A stretch of DNA of 64,000 bases, taken from assembly GCA_963698275.1 (NCBI GenBank), contig CAVOQE010000001.1, forward strand, positions 434,001 to 498,000, read 5' to 3'. Positions 27,033 through 36,036 of the stretch are shown here, piece after piece. The position numbers and the translations under genes are program-made. Position 1 is the first letter of the stretch, and every line of letters starts with the position of its first letter. This stretch comes from Anderseniella sp963698275. Lineage in GTDB: Bacteria; Pseudomonadota; Alphaproteobacteria; Rhizobiales; Aestuariivirgaceae. The notes under the pieces were generated by a model, which was given only the letters and a program-made list of their open reading frames with translations, did no database searches and was not told the origin of the DNA.

Positions 27033-27976
27033 GTGATTTCATTGACATCCTGCTGACGGCAGGTTTCTGGGCAGCCACCATCCGTATTGTCAGCCCGTTG
27101 ATATTCGGCACGCTGGGGGAGCTTATCTGCGAACGGGCAGGGGTTCTCAATCTTGGCATTGAAGGCATCATGACGGTCGGTGCCATGTCGGGCTGGATGT
27201 GGGTTTATCAGGGCGGGGATCTGTGGACAGGTGTGCTGTTTGCCGCCTGCATGGGCGCGGTTTTCGGGCTGCTGCATGCGGTGTTCACCGTGCATCTGGG
27301 CCTGTCACAGCATGTCACCGGCATCGGCATTACGCTGTTTGCGTCATCGCTGAGTTATTTTGTCTATCGAATGTTGCTGCCGGATGCCACGACACCACCG
27401 AAGATTGTGCCGTTCCAGCCCATTGCCGTGCCATGGCTGTCGGACCTGCCGATCATCGGCGAAGCCCTGTTCACCCAGTCGGCGCTGACCTACCTGGCTT
27501 TGCTGGTGGTGCCGATGGTCTGGTATGTGTTGTTCAGGACGCCGGTCGGGCTGGCAGTGCGCATGTCCGGGGAAAATCCGGTGGCCGTCGAAGCGCAGGG
27601 TATCAACGTATTGGCGGTGCGCACTGGTGCGGTCATGGTCGGAAGTGCGTTCATGGCCGTTGGCGGAGCCTTCATTACCATGTCCTGGTTCGATGCGTTT
27701 TACTTCGGGATGGTCAATGGGCGTGGCTGGATTTGTGTGGCGCTGGTGATCTTCGCGTCATGGCGACCGGGCAGGGCGCTGCTTGGTGCGCTGCTGTTTG
27801 CCGGGCTTGAAGCCATCCAGGTTCGCGCCCAGCAATCAGCCGGTGCGTTTATCCCGTACCAGTTCTTCCTCATGCTGCCATATGTCATGTCAATCCTTGC
27901 CATGATCGTGATGGCACGGAAAACCAAATATCCCCAGGCTTTGCTCGTACCGTTCCGGCGTGGCGAAAGAGTTTAG
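27029..27976 (+). CDS. Nucleoside ABC transporter permease (second)
   Basis: Second BPD_transp_2 permease, 315 residues, with FGTLGELICERAGVLNLGIEG near residue 25, which is characteristic of the nucleoside importer subset. It starts inside the previous stop. The TAG stop at 27974-27976 is made from the TA target duplication and the first G of the MITE-like element, so the insertion has supplied the present end of the protein (...PFRRGERV). The native end was probably within a few residues, judging from the family. Confidence 0.92.
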   Translation: MSDFIDILLTAGFWAATIRIVSPLIFGTLGELICERAGVLNLGIEGIMTVGAMSGWMWVYQGGDLWTGVLFAACMGAVFGLLHAVFTVHLGLSQHVTGIGITLFASSLSYFVYRMLLPDATTPPKIVPFQPIAVPWLSDLPIIGEALFTQSALTYLALLVVPMVWYVLFRTPVGLAVRMSGENPVAVEAQGINVLAVRTGAVMVGSAFMAVGGAFITMSWFDAFYFGMVNGRGWICVALVIFASWRPGRALLGALLFAGLEAIQVRAQQSAGAFIPYQFFLMLPYVMSILAMIVMARKTKYPQALLVPFRRGERV

Positions 27977-28242
27977 GGTCAGGACCCACTAATCTTATGC
28001 AATTCTGTTTGAAAGAAAACATCCGAATGATGGTTAAAAAGCGCAAGGCAAGGCTTTGTGCCTTGTCGAGCATTTTTCGACTTCAGGCGGGTGTTTTCCT
28101 TCAAACCCGAAGGGCGGGGTCTATTTTGCCCCTGACAGCGTTGAAAGGTCTTGAAAACCGGACGGTTTCCTGCGCTCTTTCGCCTTGTCAGAAGCAAAAT
28201 ATCCTCCCGCAGAATGGATAAGATTAGTGGGTCCTGACCCTA
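27974..28242. mobile_element. MITE-like element with perfect 22-bp inverted ends and TA duplication
   Basis: The ends at 27976-27997 and 28219-28240 are perfect 22-bp inverted repeats (GGGTCAGGACCCACTAATCT...), and similarity goes on inward to about 31 bp with one gap. A TA dinucleotide flanks each side, as made by TA-targeting elements such as IS630/Tc1-mariner. The 265-bp body has no transposase. An extra partial end, GGTCCTGACCC, follows at 28244-28254, which may be the trace of a second element. The insertion lies between the last BMP permease and the cytosine deaminase gene. Confidence 0.88.
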
Positions 28243-28269
28243 CGGTCCTGACCCGAAGGAGAGGTCCAA

Positions 28270-28719
28270 ATGCTCAATGAAACTGATCGGAAATTCCTGC
28301 GTGTGGCCTATGAGGAAGCCAAGGCGGGGTTTGACGAAGGCGGTTGTCCCATTGGTTCTGTGTTGGCGCGAGGGGACGTACTGGTGTCTCGCGGGCGCAA
28401 TCAGCGGGTCCAGCAAGGCGATCCGATAGCCCATGGTGAAATGGATGCTCTGCGCAAAGCCGGCCGGCAACGGTCCTATCGCGACATGACCATCTATACG
28501 TCATTAAGTCCGTGCATGATGTGTAGCGGCACCATCATCCAGTTCGGTATTCCACGTGTGGTGATTGGCGAGAATACAACGTTTGGTGGTAATGAAGATT
28601 TCCTGCGGTCGAAAGGTATTGATGTATTGATTGCAGATGATCCAGACTGCATCGCCCTGATGACCCGCTTCATTGCGGAAAAACCCGAGCTCTGGAATGA
28701 AGACATTGCCGAAGAGTGA
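28270..28719 (+). CDS. Cytosine deaminase of the yeast FCY1 type
   Basis: Zinc deaminase of 149 residues converting cytosine to uracil. The zinc site is His55 and Glu57 in AHGEMDAL, with Cys82 and Cys85 in SPCMMC. The order of blocks AYEEA, EGGCPIG, GRNQR, LYT/IYTSLSPC, FGIPRVVIGEN and the C-terminal ELWNEDI follows yeast FCY1 closely and is better than the match to tRNA adenosine or guanine deaminases. AAGGAG lies 8 bases before the ATG. It would feed uracil into Upp or PreTA. E. coli CodA does the same reaction but belongs to another fold family. Confidence 0.85.
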   Translation: MLNETDRKFLRVAYEEAKAGFDEGGCPIGSVLARGDVLVSRGRNQRVQQGDPIAHGEMDALRKAGRQRSYRDMTIYTSLSPCMMCSGTIIQFGIPRVVIGENTTFGGNEDFLRSKGIDVLIADDPDCIALMTRFIAEKPELWNEDIAEE

Positions 28720-28883
28720 TGTGTAAGTCTGTGAAAAGACAACAAATTCAGAAATATAGTAATCTTGTATTGAGAGAGATCCAAATATACGGTGAAATTT
28801 CTGTAAATCCGGTATCCTTTTCATGAAGAGTCGTATACGGTTTTACCAACAGATTTGGTGAACGCGATGGGGGTGTCGTCGTT

Positions 28884-29912
28884 ATGTTCTCGATAAAGCC
28901 GGAGACTCTGTTCAAGCTTGAGCAACAATCATGGCGGCTTGCCGGTGTGTGGCCCGGTGCCGCGAAGCGCAGGCTGTGGCTTTCGCGACCGGTTGCCGCG
29001 ACCGAGTCAACCAAGCACTATCTTGCCGTATTTGCCATTGTCCGCAACGAAGGCCCTTATCTGAAGGAATGGATCGAGTTCCATCGCATGATGGGGGTCA
29101 GTCAATTCTTCATCTATGATAATGGCAGCAATGACGGTACGGCCGATCTGCTGTCGCCCTATGTGAACGAAGGGCTGATCACGCTTGTCAACTGGGCAGA
29201 TTTCCTCAAAGGATGGGAAGGAGTGGCCGGCACAAGTGGCCGAACGCAGAAACTGGCGATGTTGCACTGTCTTGCCAATTTTGGTCATCTTGCTGAATGG
29301 ATGGCGTTTTTCGATGCAGATGAATTCCTGTTTCCGACTGCGGCGGGTTCGCTGGCCGAGGTGTTGCATGAATACGAGGATCTCGATTCCCTCTCGGTGT
29401 ACTGGCATATGTTCGGTACATCCGGCCACACCCGCAAACCGCCGGGCCTGGTAACTGAAAATTACACCCAGAGGCTCAGAAAGCCTCAGGCGTCATGCAA
29501 ACATCTTTCCAGGGTCAAGACCATTGTTCGCCCCAGTGCGGTGCGCGGAGTGCATAATTCTCACGTCTTCATACTCACGCACGGTTACCCGGAGTCATGG
29601 ACAGAGCATCGCCAGAGAATTGGACATGCTGACCATCGCCTCGCCACCCGGTCAACCGATGTGCTGCGGATCAATCACTATTACAGCAAGTCCCTGGCCG
29701 AATACCGTGAACGCCGATCTGTTCCACTGCTTGGTCAGCGGTCTGATTTCAGAGGTGATGATCAGCTGCTGAGGTTCATCGAGAGCGATACTGTTGAAGA
29801 CATCTCAATCCAGCGGTTTGTTCCGGCACTGCGAAACCGCCTGAGCGCAGGATCAGGAGATGGTAATATTGTTCAGATGAGTGGTCCGCGGTTCTCCGCG
29901 CGTGAAGATTAA
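28884..29912 (+). CDS. GT92/GT2-like glycosyltransferase
   Basis: Protein of 342 residues with no membrane segment. It begins its conserved part with VFAIVRNEGPYLKEWIEFHRMMGVSQFFIYDNGSNDGT near residue 50 and has the metal-binding FFDADEFLF near residue 143, the pattern of the glycosyltransferase family 92 / Glyco_tranf_2_4 group. Acceptor and sugar are unknown. It stands alone after a 164-bp AT-rich gap and is unrelated in theme to the transport genes on either side; such single genes often modify surface polysaccharide. Confidence 0.8.
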   Translation: MFSIKPETLFKLEQQSWRLAGVWPGAAKRRLWLSRPVAATESTKHYLAVFAIVRNEGPYLKEWIEFHRMMGVSQFFIYDNGSNDGTADLLSPYVNEGLITLVNWADFLKGWEGVAGTSGRTQKLAMLHCLANFGHLAEWMAFFDADEFLFPTAAGSLAEVLHEYEDLDSLSVYWHMFGTSGHTRKPPGLVTENYTQRLRKPQASCKHLSRVKTIVRPSAVRGVHNSHVFILTHGYPESWTEHRQRIGHADHRLATRSTDVLRINHYYSKSLAEYRERRSVPLLGQRSDFRGDDQLLRFIESDTVEDISIQRFVPALRNRLSAGSGDGNIVQMSGPRFSARED

Positions 29913-29928
29913 CGCCGGTTGCTTGTTC

Positions 29929-30672
29929 TCAAGGCTTGCTGTTGATGGCTACGTAGAAATTCGCACCATCTGCATCCGTATCGCCGGTCCAGCATGACAA
30001 ACGAAGAAACATCCAGTCATGCTCCCTCGATGTCACTGGAACAGGGTCGAGTTCACACATCTCATGCAGAGGCTGAATGTCATCAGCGGTTCCCACAAGG
30101 CTGAGTGTTTCGGATGAGTCCAGACCGGTCTGCCAGGGGATATCGGATGCTGCGATGGATGTTGTTTTGAGAGCTCGCGCCTTGATGAGCCTTGCCGGCA
30201 TCGTGCTGGTCCATACAACGCTATCATCGGACGTGTCGCGCCTGGCTTCCAGGCCGCCGGCGTTCAGTCTGAAGGCAGCCTTGCCTGTGTCTGTGCTTCG
30301 TGGCGTCATGTACCCTGCGCTGCTTTTGGAAAGAACCTCAAAGACCTGACACGAAGGCTTTCGCTTTTCAGTTTGTGTCCAGGTTTCCCGGTCAACGCCT
30401 GCATCGGACGCATACTCGGTTTCGCGCAGCGCGCATTTTTGCAAAATGCTGCCATCCTGGATTGACAGTTCAACAAAATCAAAACGTTTGTAATGCTGAT
30501 AGTAGGTTGGTGCATGAAGCGTCGTTGTTCGAATGACAAAGAAGCTGGTTGGTGTAGTGCCGATGATATGATCCGATATCACGATACCGGGACTTGGCGT
30601 GGCATGGGCAGTCAGCGCCGAAGCGAGAATGAGTTGAACCGTGATGACAATTCTTTTGCAGAGCGCGCTCAT
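29929..30672 (-). CDS. Hypothetical exported protein
   Basis: Not recognised. The 247-residue product starts with a signal peptide (KRIVITVQLILASALTAHA) and is otherwise soluble, so it is probably periplasmic. It has five scattered cysteines after the signal, two close to the C-terminus (CELDPVPVTS and LSCWTGD), which may form disulfides. GAGGGAA lies about 10 bases before the ATG. It converges with the glycosyltransferase gene and lies upstream of lysR on the same strand. Confidence 0.65.
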   Translation of the reverse strand: MSALCKRIVITVQLILASALTAHATPSPGIVISDHIIGTTPTSFFVIRTTTLHAPTYYQHYKRFDFVELSIQDGSILQKCALRETEYASDAGVDRETWTQTEKRKPSCQVFEVLSKSSAGYMTPRSTDTGKAAFRLNAGGLEARRDTSDDSVVWTSTMPARLIKARALKTTSIAASDIPWQTGLDSSETLSLVGTADDIQPLHEMCELDPVPVTSREHDWMFLRLSCWTGDTDADGANFYVAINSKP

Positions 30673-30837
30673 GATTGTTTTTCCCTCGCCGATTGAAGCT
30701 CGTTTTGTGGTCGAAAGCTTTGCATATTGAACTACAGAGTTGAGGGAACCTGTGATGTGATGTCCTGCACAAGTGTCACCGGCTGAAGCCGACAGGCGGT
30801 GTCGGAGTTCAGGCGGTAGCGGCCGGCTTGTTGCAGC

Positions 30838-31722
30838 TTAAGCACTCCACACCCCCAACAAGGTGCTGGCGGTATCATCCTGCATGTCGGCATACAGCAC
30901 GATATTTAACGGCAGACTGCCATAGCGACCGCTGAGGCTGACCAATGCGCCGCTTTCGATCTCCTGGTGTGTCATGCTGACAGGCAGCCAGGCGACGCCC
31001 AGTCCTTTCAGGGCCAGTTCCTTGATGCCATTGGAAAACGCTGTTTCATAGACCGGGTTGACGGTCTGGCTGCGGGTGGCAAAGGGTTTTTCTGCACCAC
31101 CGAACATGGAACCAAAATGGCTTTCTTCCGGATAGATTATGGCCGGGCTATCGCCCGGAATCGACCCGTCACCGGCAACGGCGTAGCGCATGCTGCCGCC
31201 GACGACCGGCACCAGCCTGTCGTCACCCCAGGTGCCGCGCTTGACGGTGTCGCCAAACGGCAGTGGAGCTGCTCCTTCGGCCTCATAAAACATGAGCATG
31301 GTGGCATCACCGCGCAGAAACATGGAAACACAGTCCCTCTGATTGCCGGCCCGTACACGAAACTTGAGCGACGGAAATTCCTGCAGTGCGCGCAGGGCCA
31401 TGTCGGGAAATGTCGAGTAAATGGATGCGTGCTGGGCTGCAATCGTGGTGGTGGTGCTGGCCGGATCATAGGTTGAAATCCTGCCGCGCAGCTCGTGTAT
31501 CCGAGCGGTTAGCGCCCTGATTTCAGGTTCATTTGCTGCCAGCGACGGGCTCAGGTCAACGCGGTTGACCTTGCGGTCCAGCACCGGCGTACCGAGCCAG
31601 TCTTCAAACCCGCGGATGCGCCGGGAAAACGCCGGTTGGGTGATATTTCGCCGGTTGGCAGCGCGGGTCATATTGCCTTCCTCCAGCAATACCAAAACAT
31701 CCTCGAGCCAGCGCAAATCCAT
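30838..31722 (-). CDS. LysR-family transcriptional regulator
   Basis: LTTR of 294 residues with an N-terminal winged helix-turn-helix (LEEGNMTRAANRRNITQPAFSRRIRGFEDWLG, residues 13-44) and a C-terminal effector domain. AGGGAG precedes the ATG. It is divergent from the PLP-enzyme gene at 31836 and is very likely its activator. A perfect inverted repeat of the LysR type lies 18 bp before its start. The effector might be cysteate or a related sulfonated or thiol amino acid. Confidence 0.9.
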   Translation of the reverse strand: MDLRWLEDVLVLLEEGNMTRAANRRNITQPAFSRRIRGFEDWLGTPVLDRKVNRVDLSPSLAANEPEIRALTARIHELRGRISTYDPASTTTTIAAQHASIYSTFPDMALRALQEFPSLKFRVRAGNQRDCVSMFLRGDATMLMFYEAEGAAPLPFGDTVKRGTWGDDRLVPVVGGSMRYAVAGDGSIPGDSPAIIYPEESHFGSMFGGAEKPFATRSQTVNPVYETAFSNGIKELALKGLGVAWLPVSMTHQEIESGALVSLSGRYGSLPLNIVLYADMQDDTASTLLGVWSA

Positions 31723-31739
31723 CTGATTTTCTCCCTTTG

Positions 31740-31758
31740 CCCATACAATAAGTATGGG
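31740..31758. promoter_or_regulatory. Candidate LysR operator
   Basis: CCCATAC-AATAA-GTATGGG is a perfect 7-bp inverted repeat with a 5-bp centre, containing the ATAC...GTAT form of T-N11-A LysR sites. It lies 18 bp before the lysR start and 78 bp before the divergent enzyme gene, the usual place for autoregulation and activation. Confidence 0.65.
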
Positions 31759-31835
31759 TAGGCAGAGAAGAAAGCATTATTTTTTGCTCGCGGGTTGGGT
31801 GACCATTTCCGTAATCCAACTACAAGGAATACAGA

Positions 31836-32930
31836 ATGGCCCAGACCATGCAGACAATTGCTGCCGAAAACCGGCAGTCGCCCGAGGCAACCAAGAGCTT
31901 GTGCAAAGCGCTGTCGATTGCCTTGGCCCGCTTCCCGCGCGTGCGTCTTGGTCACCTGCCAACACCACTGGAGCCGATGGACCGGCTCAGCGAACTGCTG
32001 GGCGGGCCACGTTTATGGGTGAAAAGGGATGATTGCACAGGTTTGTCATCGGGCGGCAACAAGACACGCAAGCTTGAATACCTGATGGCTGACGCTCAAG
32101 AGCAGGGCGCCGATACGATCATCACCCAGGGTGCGACCCAATCCAATCATGCCCGCCAGACCACGGCTGCTGCGGCAAAGCTCGGCATGAAGTGTCATAT
32201 TCTCCTGGAAGACAGGACCGGATCAAATGACGCTCAGTATAATCACAACGGCAATGTGCTGCTGGACATGCTGCATGGAGCTTCCGTTTCAAAACGAGCC
32301 GGCGGCAGCGATATGGCAGCCGAGATGGAAACGCTGGCTGACCGGCTTCGTGGGCAGGGCGATACGCCATACATAATTCCTGGTGGTGGATCGAACCCGA
32401 TTGGCGCGCTTGGCTATGTAAACTGTGCCCGCGAATTGGCCGAACAGGCCGTCGACATCGGCTTGCAAATCGATGCATTTGTCCACGCGACCGGCAGTTC
32501 CGGGACACAAGCCGGCCTGGTGACGGGACTGGCTGCCATTGAAAGCGACATCCAGCTTCTTGGTATCGGCGTTCGTGCGCCGCAGGAAAAGCAGGAGCAG
32601 ATGGTCTTCGATCTTGCGCAGAAAACAGCGGAACACCTTGGCACCGGCGTGAGCATTACACGCGATAGCGTCCGGGCAAATTGTAACTATGTCGGACCAG
32701 GCTACGGTTTGCCGACCGACGGCATGAAACAAGCCGTCAAGACCCTGGCGCAGACAGAGGGCCTGCTGTTTGATCCGGTCTATTCGGGCAAGGGCCTGGA
32801 CGGGCTGATCGACCTGATCGGCAAAGGCGCATTCGAGGGCATGGACAACGTTGTCTTTCTTCACACCGGCGGCAGCGCTGCGCTTTTCGGCTATCCGGAG
32901 GTTTTCGACCTGCCGGGCTACACAGAATAA
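31836..32930 (+). CDS. D-cysteine desulfhydrase / L-cysteate sulfo-lyase family PLP enzyme
   Basis: PLP enzyme of 364 residues in the ACC deaminase/D-cysteine desulfhydrase group. The PLP lysine is probably Lys76 in SSGGNKTRKLEYL, preceded by WVKRDDCTGL. A phosphate-binding ATGSSGTQAGL lies near residue 217. Both D-cysteine desulfhydrase (DcyD) and L-cysteate sulfo-lyase (CuyA) belong here and are hard to separate by eye. The adjoining glutamate/aspartate-type importer favours cysteate, an aspartate analogue, as substrate. AAGGAA precedes the ATG. A roughly 30-residue N-terminal extension before ALARFPRVRLGHLPTPLE is longer than usual. Confidence 0.82.
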   Translation: MAQTMQTIAAENRQSPEATKSLCKALSIALARFPRVRLGHLPTPLEPMDRLSELLGGPRLWVKRDDCTGLSSGGNKTRKLEYLMADAQEQGADTIITQGATQSNHARQTTAAAAKLGMKCHILLEDRTGSNDAQYNHNGNVLLDMLHGASVSKRAGGSDMAAEMETLADRLRGQGDTPYIIPGGGSNPIGALGYVNCARELAEQAVDIGLQIDAFVHATGSSGTQAGLVTGLAAIESDIQLLGIGVRAPQEKQEQMVFDLAQKTAEHLGTGVSITRDSVRANCNYVGPGYGLPTDGMKQAVKTLAQTEGLLFDPVYSGKGLDGLIDLIGKGAFEGMDNVVFLHTGGSAALFGYPEVFDLPGYTE

Positions 32931-32951
32931 GTTTCAACAAGGAGTAACTCA

Positions 32952-33818
32952 ATGTCGATCAAGAAAATTCTCTTAACCGCCGCATTGGCGGTAGGATTGT
33001 CCGCGCCATCTGTGCTGGCACAAGGTTCCGGCGGTACGCTGGACAAGATTTCCAAGAGCGGCGAAATCGTAATCGGACACCGCGAGTCCTCGGTGCCGTT
33101 TTCCTATCTTGACGCCGATCAGAAGCCGGTTGGCTATTCAATCGACCTGTGTATGAAGATTGTTGATGCTGTGTCTGCCGAACTGGGCAAGAAGATCGCA
33201 GTTAAATATGTGCCGGTAAACCCCAAGACACGCATCGCCTTGATGGCGAACGGCACCATTGACCTGGAATGCGGGTCAACCACGAACAATCTGACACGTC
33301 AGCAGCAGGTCGAATATCTGCCTGTCACATTCATCACCGGCACCAAGATCATGGCCCGCAAGGGATCAGGCATCAATTCGGTGGCTGATCTGAACGGAAA
33401 ATCTGTTGCACTGGCCCAAGGCACGACCAATGAGCGCGCCGTCAAGGCTGCCATCAAGGACCTCGGACTGGAAGTAAAAGTGCTGCCGGTTCGCGATCAT
33501 GCAGAAGGAATGTTGTCCCTGGAAACGGATCGTGTTGATGCCTACTCCACCGACCACATTTTGCTGTTCGGCCTGATTGCCAAGTCCAAGACGCCGGACA
33601 AATTCGAAGTCGTCGGCGATTTTCTGTCTTTCGATCCATACGCCATCATGGTGCGCCGTGATGACAGCGCTTTCGAACTGGTCGGCAAGAAGGCACTTGC
33701 TGCCGTGTTCCGGTCAGGCGAGATCGACGGCATTTATTCAAAGTGGTTTGACCCCCTGGGGGTTCCTGCCGATGACCTGCTGAAGGCGGCGTTCAAACTG
33801 GGCGGGCTGCCTGAGTAA
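32952..33818 (+). CDS. Glutamate/aspartate-type ABC receptor (GltI-like)
   Basis: Periplasmic binding protein of 288 residues with a signal peptide (ILLTAALAVGLSAPSVLA). The pattern GGTLDKISKSGEIVIGHRESSVPFSYLD and GTIDLECGSTTNNLTRQQ matches GltI/DEBP receptors of acidic amino acids. AAGGAG lies 7 bases before the ATG, and the gene begins 21 bp after the PLP enzyme. The ligand is probably an acidic or sulfonated amino acid such as cysteate; that is inference from the neighbour. Confidence 0.9.
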   Translation: MSIKKILLTAALAVGLSAPSVLAQGSGGTLDKISKSGEIVIGHRESSVPFSYLDADQKPVGYSIDLCMKIVDAVSAELGKKIAVKYVPVNPKTRIALMANGTIDLECGSTTNNLTRQQQVEYLPVTFITGTKIMARKGSGINSVADLNGKSVALAQGTTNERAVKAAIKDLGLEVKVLPVRDHAEGMLSLETDRVDAYSTDHILLFGLIAKSKTPDKFEVVGDFLSFDPYAIMVRRDDSAFELVGKKALAAVFRSGEIDGIYSKWFDPLGVPADDLLKAAFKLGGLPE

Positions 33819-33826
33819 CGAAAATC

Positions 33827-33856
33827 AGGGCCGGGCCACGAGCGTGATCCGGCCTT
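33827..33856 (+). terminator. Stem-loop after the receptor gene, likely attenuator
   Basis: AGGGCCGG at 33827-33834 pairs with CCGGCCTT at 33849-33856, with an inner CACG/CGTG pair, and TTGTTGTTT follows. Lying between receptor and permease genes, it would lower downstream transcription and stabilise the receptor message. Confidence 0.6.
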
Positions 33857-33883
33857 GTTGTTTGAAGTCAAAGGGGTGGACCA

Positions 33884-34603
33884 ATGAATTACAACTGGAA
33901 TTGGGGGGTGCTGTTTGAAGAGCAATACCTCAACTGGTTGATCAGCGGTTTCGGCTGGACCATATCGGTCGCCCTGTGTGCCTGGGTCATTGCCCTGGTA
34001 ATCGGATCCCTGGTTGGTGTCGGCAAGACTGTGCCAAACAAGGCACTTCGTGCTGTTTGCAGTACATATGTTGAAATCTTTCGCAACGTGCCTTTGCTGG
34101 TGCAGATGTTCATCTGGTATTTTGCCGTGCCGGAACTTCTGCCTGATGATATCGGGCGCTGGATGAAGCGTGACATGCCCAATCCGGAATTCGTGACTGC
34201 TGTTATAGCCCTGGGGCTGTACACCGCCTCGCGTATCGCCGAACAGGTGCGCGCAGGCATTGAAACCGTGCCGCCGGGACTTTCTGCCGCTGCCAAGGCG
34301 CATGGTCTGAACACTGCACAGACCTATCGTTATGTCCTGCTGCCGATCTCGTTTCGGTTGATCGTCCCGCCACTGACCTCGGAATTCCTGACGGTCTTCA
34401 AGAACTCATCCCTTGCGCTGACCATCGGCCTGCTGGAACTGACCGCACAAAGCCAGCAGATTGCCGAATACACTTTCCAGGGTTTCGAGGCGTTCACGGC
34501 TGCAACGGTGATTTATGTCACCATCGCGCTGATTGCCACACTCATCATGCAGGTGCTGGAGCGCCATACACGCATCCCCGGCTATGTCGGAAAGGAAGCG
34601 TAG
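33884..34603 (+). CDS. Polar amino acid ABC permease (GltJ-like)
   Basis: Permease of 239 residues, HisM/GltJ family, with about five membrane segments and the loop RIAEQVRAGIETVPPGLSAAAKAHGLNTAQT near residue 115. A ribosome site AAAGGGGTGG lies before the ATG. It begins the permease-permease-ATPase part of the importer after a stem-loop. Confidence 0.92.
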   Translation: MNYNWNWGVLFEEQYLNWLISGFGWTISVALCAWVIALVIGSLVGVGKTVPNKALRAVCSTYVEIFRNVPLLVQMFIWYFAVPELLPDDIGRWMKRDMPNPEFVTAVIALGLYTASRIAEQVRAGIETVPPGLSAAAKAHGLNTAQTYRYVLLPISFRLIVPPLTSEFLTVFKNSSLALTIGLLELTAQSQQIAEYTFQGFEAFTAATVIYVTIALIATLIMQVLERHTRIPGYVGKEA

Positions 34604-34604
34604 G

Positions 34605-35261
34605 ATGGGTGATTTTGATTTCAACGTTATCTGGTCATCGCTGCCGTTTCTCTGGCAAGGCTTGCAGTTGAGTCTTTGGCTGACTTTTCTGGCAATAATC
34701 GGCGGCATTGTGCTCGGTACATTGCTCGCACTGGCGAGACTGTCCGGCATATTGCCGCTTTCTCTGGTTGCCGCGACTTATGTCAACCTGATCCGGTCGG
34801 TGCCACTGATCCTGGTGATCTTCTGGTTTTACTTCCTGGTGCCATTGGCCCTCGGGCGTCCGGTGGGCAGCTTCTACTCGGCACTTATAGCCTTCGTGCT
34901 GTTTGAAGCGGCCTACTATTCCGAGATCATGCGGGCCGGCATTCAAAGCGTCCGCACGGGCCAGGTCCAGGCCGGCCAGTCTACCGGTTTGAACTACTGG
35001 CAAATCCAGCGATATGTCGTTCTGCCCCAGGCGTTCCGCAACATGATCCCGATCCTGGTGACCCAGGGCATAATCCTGTTCCAGGACACATCGCTGGTGT
35101 TTGTTGTCAGCCTGCGTGACTTCATGACCGCGTCTTCCATTGTTGCCCGAACCGAAGGCCGGCTTGTCGAAATGTATCTGTTCGCCGCGCTGGTGTATTT
35201 CGCCATTTGCTTTTCGGGCTCGTTACTGGTGCGCAACCTCAAATCCCGGATGGCCACATGA
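34605..35261 (+). CDS. Polar amino acid ABC permease (GltK-like)
   Basis: Second permease, 218 residues, with the matching loop YYSEIMRAGIQSVRTGQVQAGQSTGLNYWQ near residue 104. The ATG at 34605 is used because it starts the conserved N-terminus one base after the preceding stop; the frame is open further upstream inside gltJ but that is not meaningful. It ends in an ATGA overlap with the ATPase gene. Confidence 0.92.
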   Translation: MGDFDFNVIWSSLPFLWQGLQLSLWLTFLAIIGGIVLGTLLALARLSGILPLSLVAATYVNLIRSVPLILVIFWFYFLVPLALGRPVGSFYSALIAFVLFEAAYYSEIMRAGIQSVRTGQVQAGQSTGLNYWQIQRYVVLPQAFRNMIPILVTQGIILFQDTSLVFVVSLRDFMTASSIVARTEGRLVEMYLFAALVYFAICFSGSLLVRNLKSRMAT

Positions 35262-35986
35262 TAGAAATTGAAAACATCAGCAAGTGGTACGCCGACTTTC
35301 GCGTTCTCTCGGAATGCACAACCCATGTGGACAAAGGCGAGGTGGTTGTTGTGTGCGGCCCATCGGGGTCGGGCAAGTCCACCCTGATCAAATGTGTGAA
35401 CGGACTGGAGCCGGTTCAGGAAGGGCGCGTCATCGTCGATGGCGATGAAGTCACGGCGAAAAATGCCAACCTCACGGCGCTGCGCTCGCGTATCGGCATG
35501 GTATTTCAGCATTTTGAGCTTTATCCGCATATGTCCGTGCTCGAAAACCTGTGCCTGGCTCAGGAAAAGGTTTTGAAACGTGACAGGGCTGAAGCTGTCA
35601 CACGTGCCGAGAGCCTGCTGACAAGAGTTGGTATGGCCGATCACGCCGTGAAATATCCAAGTCAGTTGTCCGGCGGGCAGCAGCAACGCATCGCAATTGC
35701 ACGCTCGCTGGCAATGGATCCTATTGCCATGCTGTTTGATGAACCGACTTCTGCGCTTGATCCTGAGATGATCAAGGAGGTGCTCGATGTCATGGTCGAA
35801 CTGGCGCGCGAAGGAATGACCATGATGGTGGTGACCCACGAAATGGGGTTTGCAAGGAAAGTTGCCGACCGGGTTATCTTCATGGATGAGGGAAAGATTA
35901 TTGAAGACCGCGCCACAGGGGAGTTCTTCGACAACCCGGAAAGTGATCGGGCAAAGGATTTTCTGTCGAAAATTCTCAACCACTAA
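35258..35986 (+). CDS. Polar amino acid ABC ATPase (GltL-like)
   Basis: ATPase of 242 residues with Walker A GPSGSGKST near residue 37, signature LSGGQQQR near 138, and Walker B AMLFDEPTSALDP near 160. It completes an importer of the GltIJKL type. The start lies in the stop codon of the second permease. Confidence 0.94.
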   Translation: MIEIENISKWYADFRVLSECTTHVDKGEVVVVCGPSGSGKSTLIKCVNGLEPVQEGRVIVDGDEVTAKNANLTALRSRIGMVFQHFELYPHMSVLENLCLAQEKVLKRDRAEAVTRAESLLTRVGMADHAVKYPSQLSGGQQQRIAIARSLAMDPIAMLFDEPTSALDPEMIKEVLDVMVELAREGMTMMVVTHEMGFARKVADRVIFMDEGKIIEDRATGEFFDNPESDRAKDFLSKILNH

Positions 35987-36036
35987 TTTTTCCGGCATCT
36001 GGCGGGCAGGGAACATTGGAAGGCAGGTTAAGGGCC

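Noticed and set aside
27979..28221. Small open frames on both strands inside the MITE-like element
   Set aside because: They follow from the inverted ends and have no ribosome site or protein-like composition; no transposase similarity.
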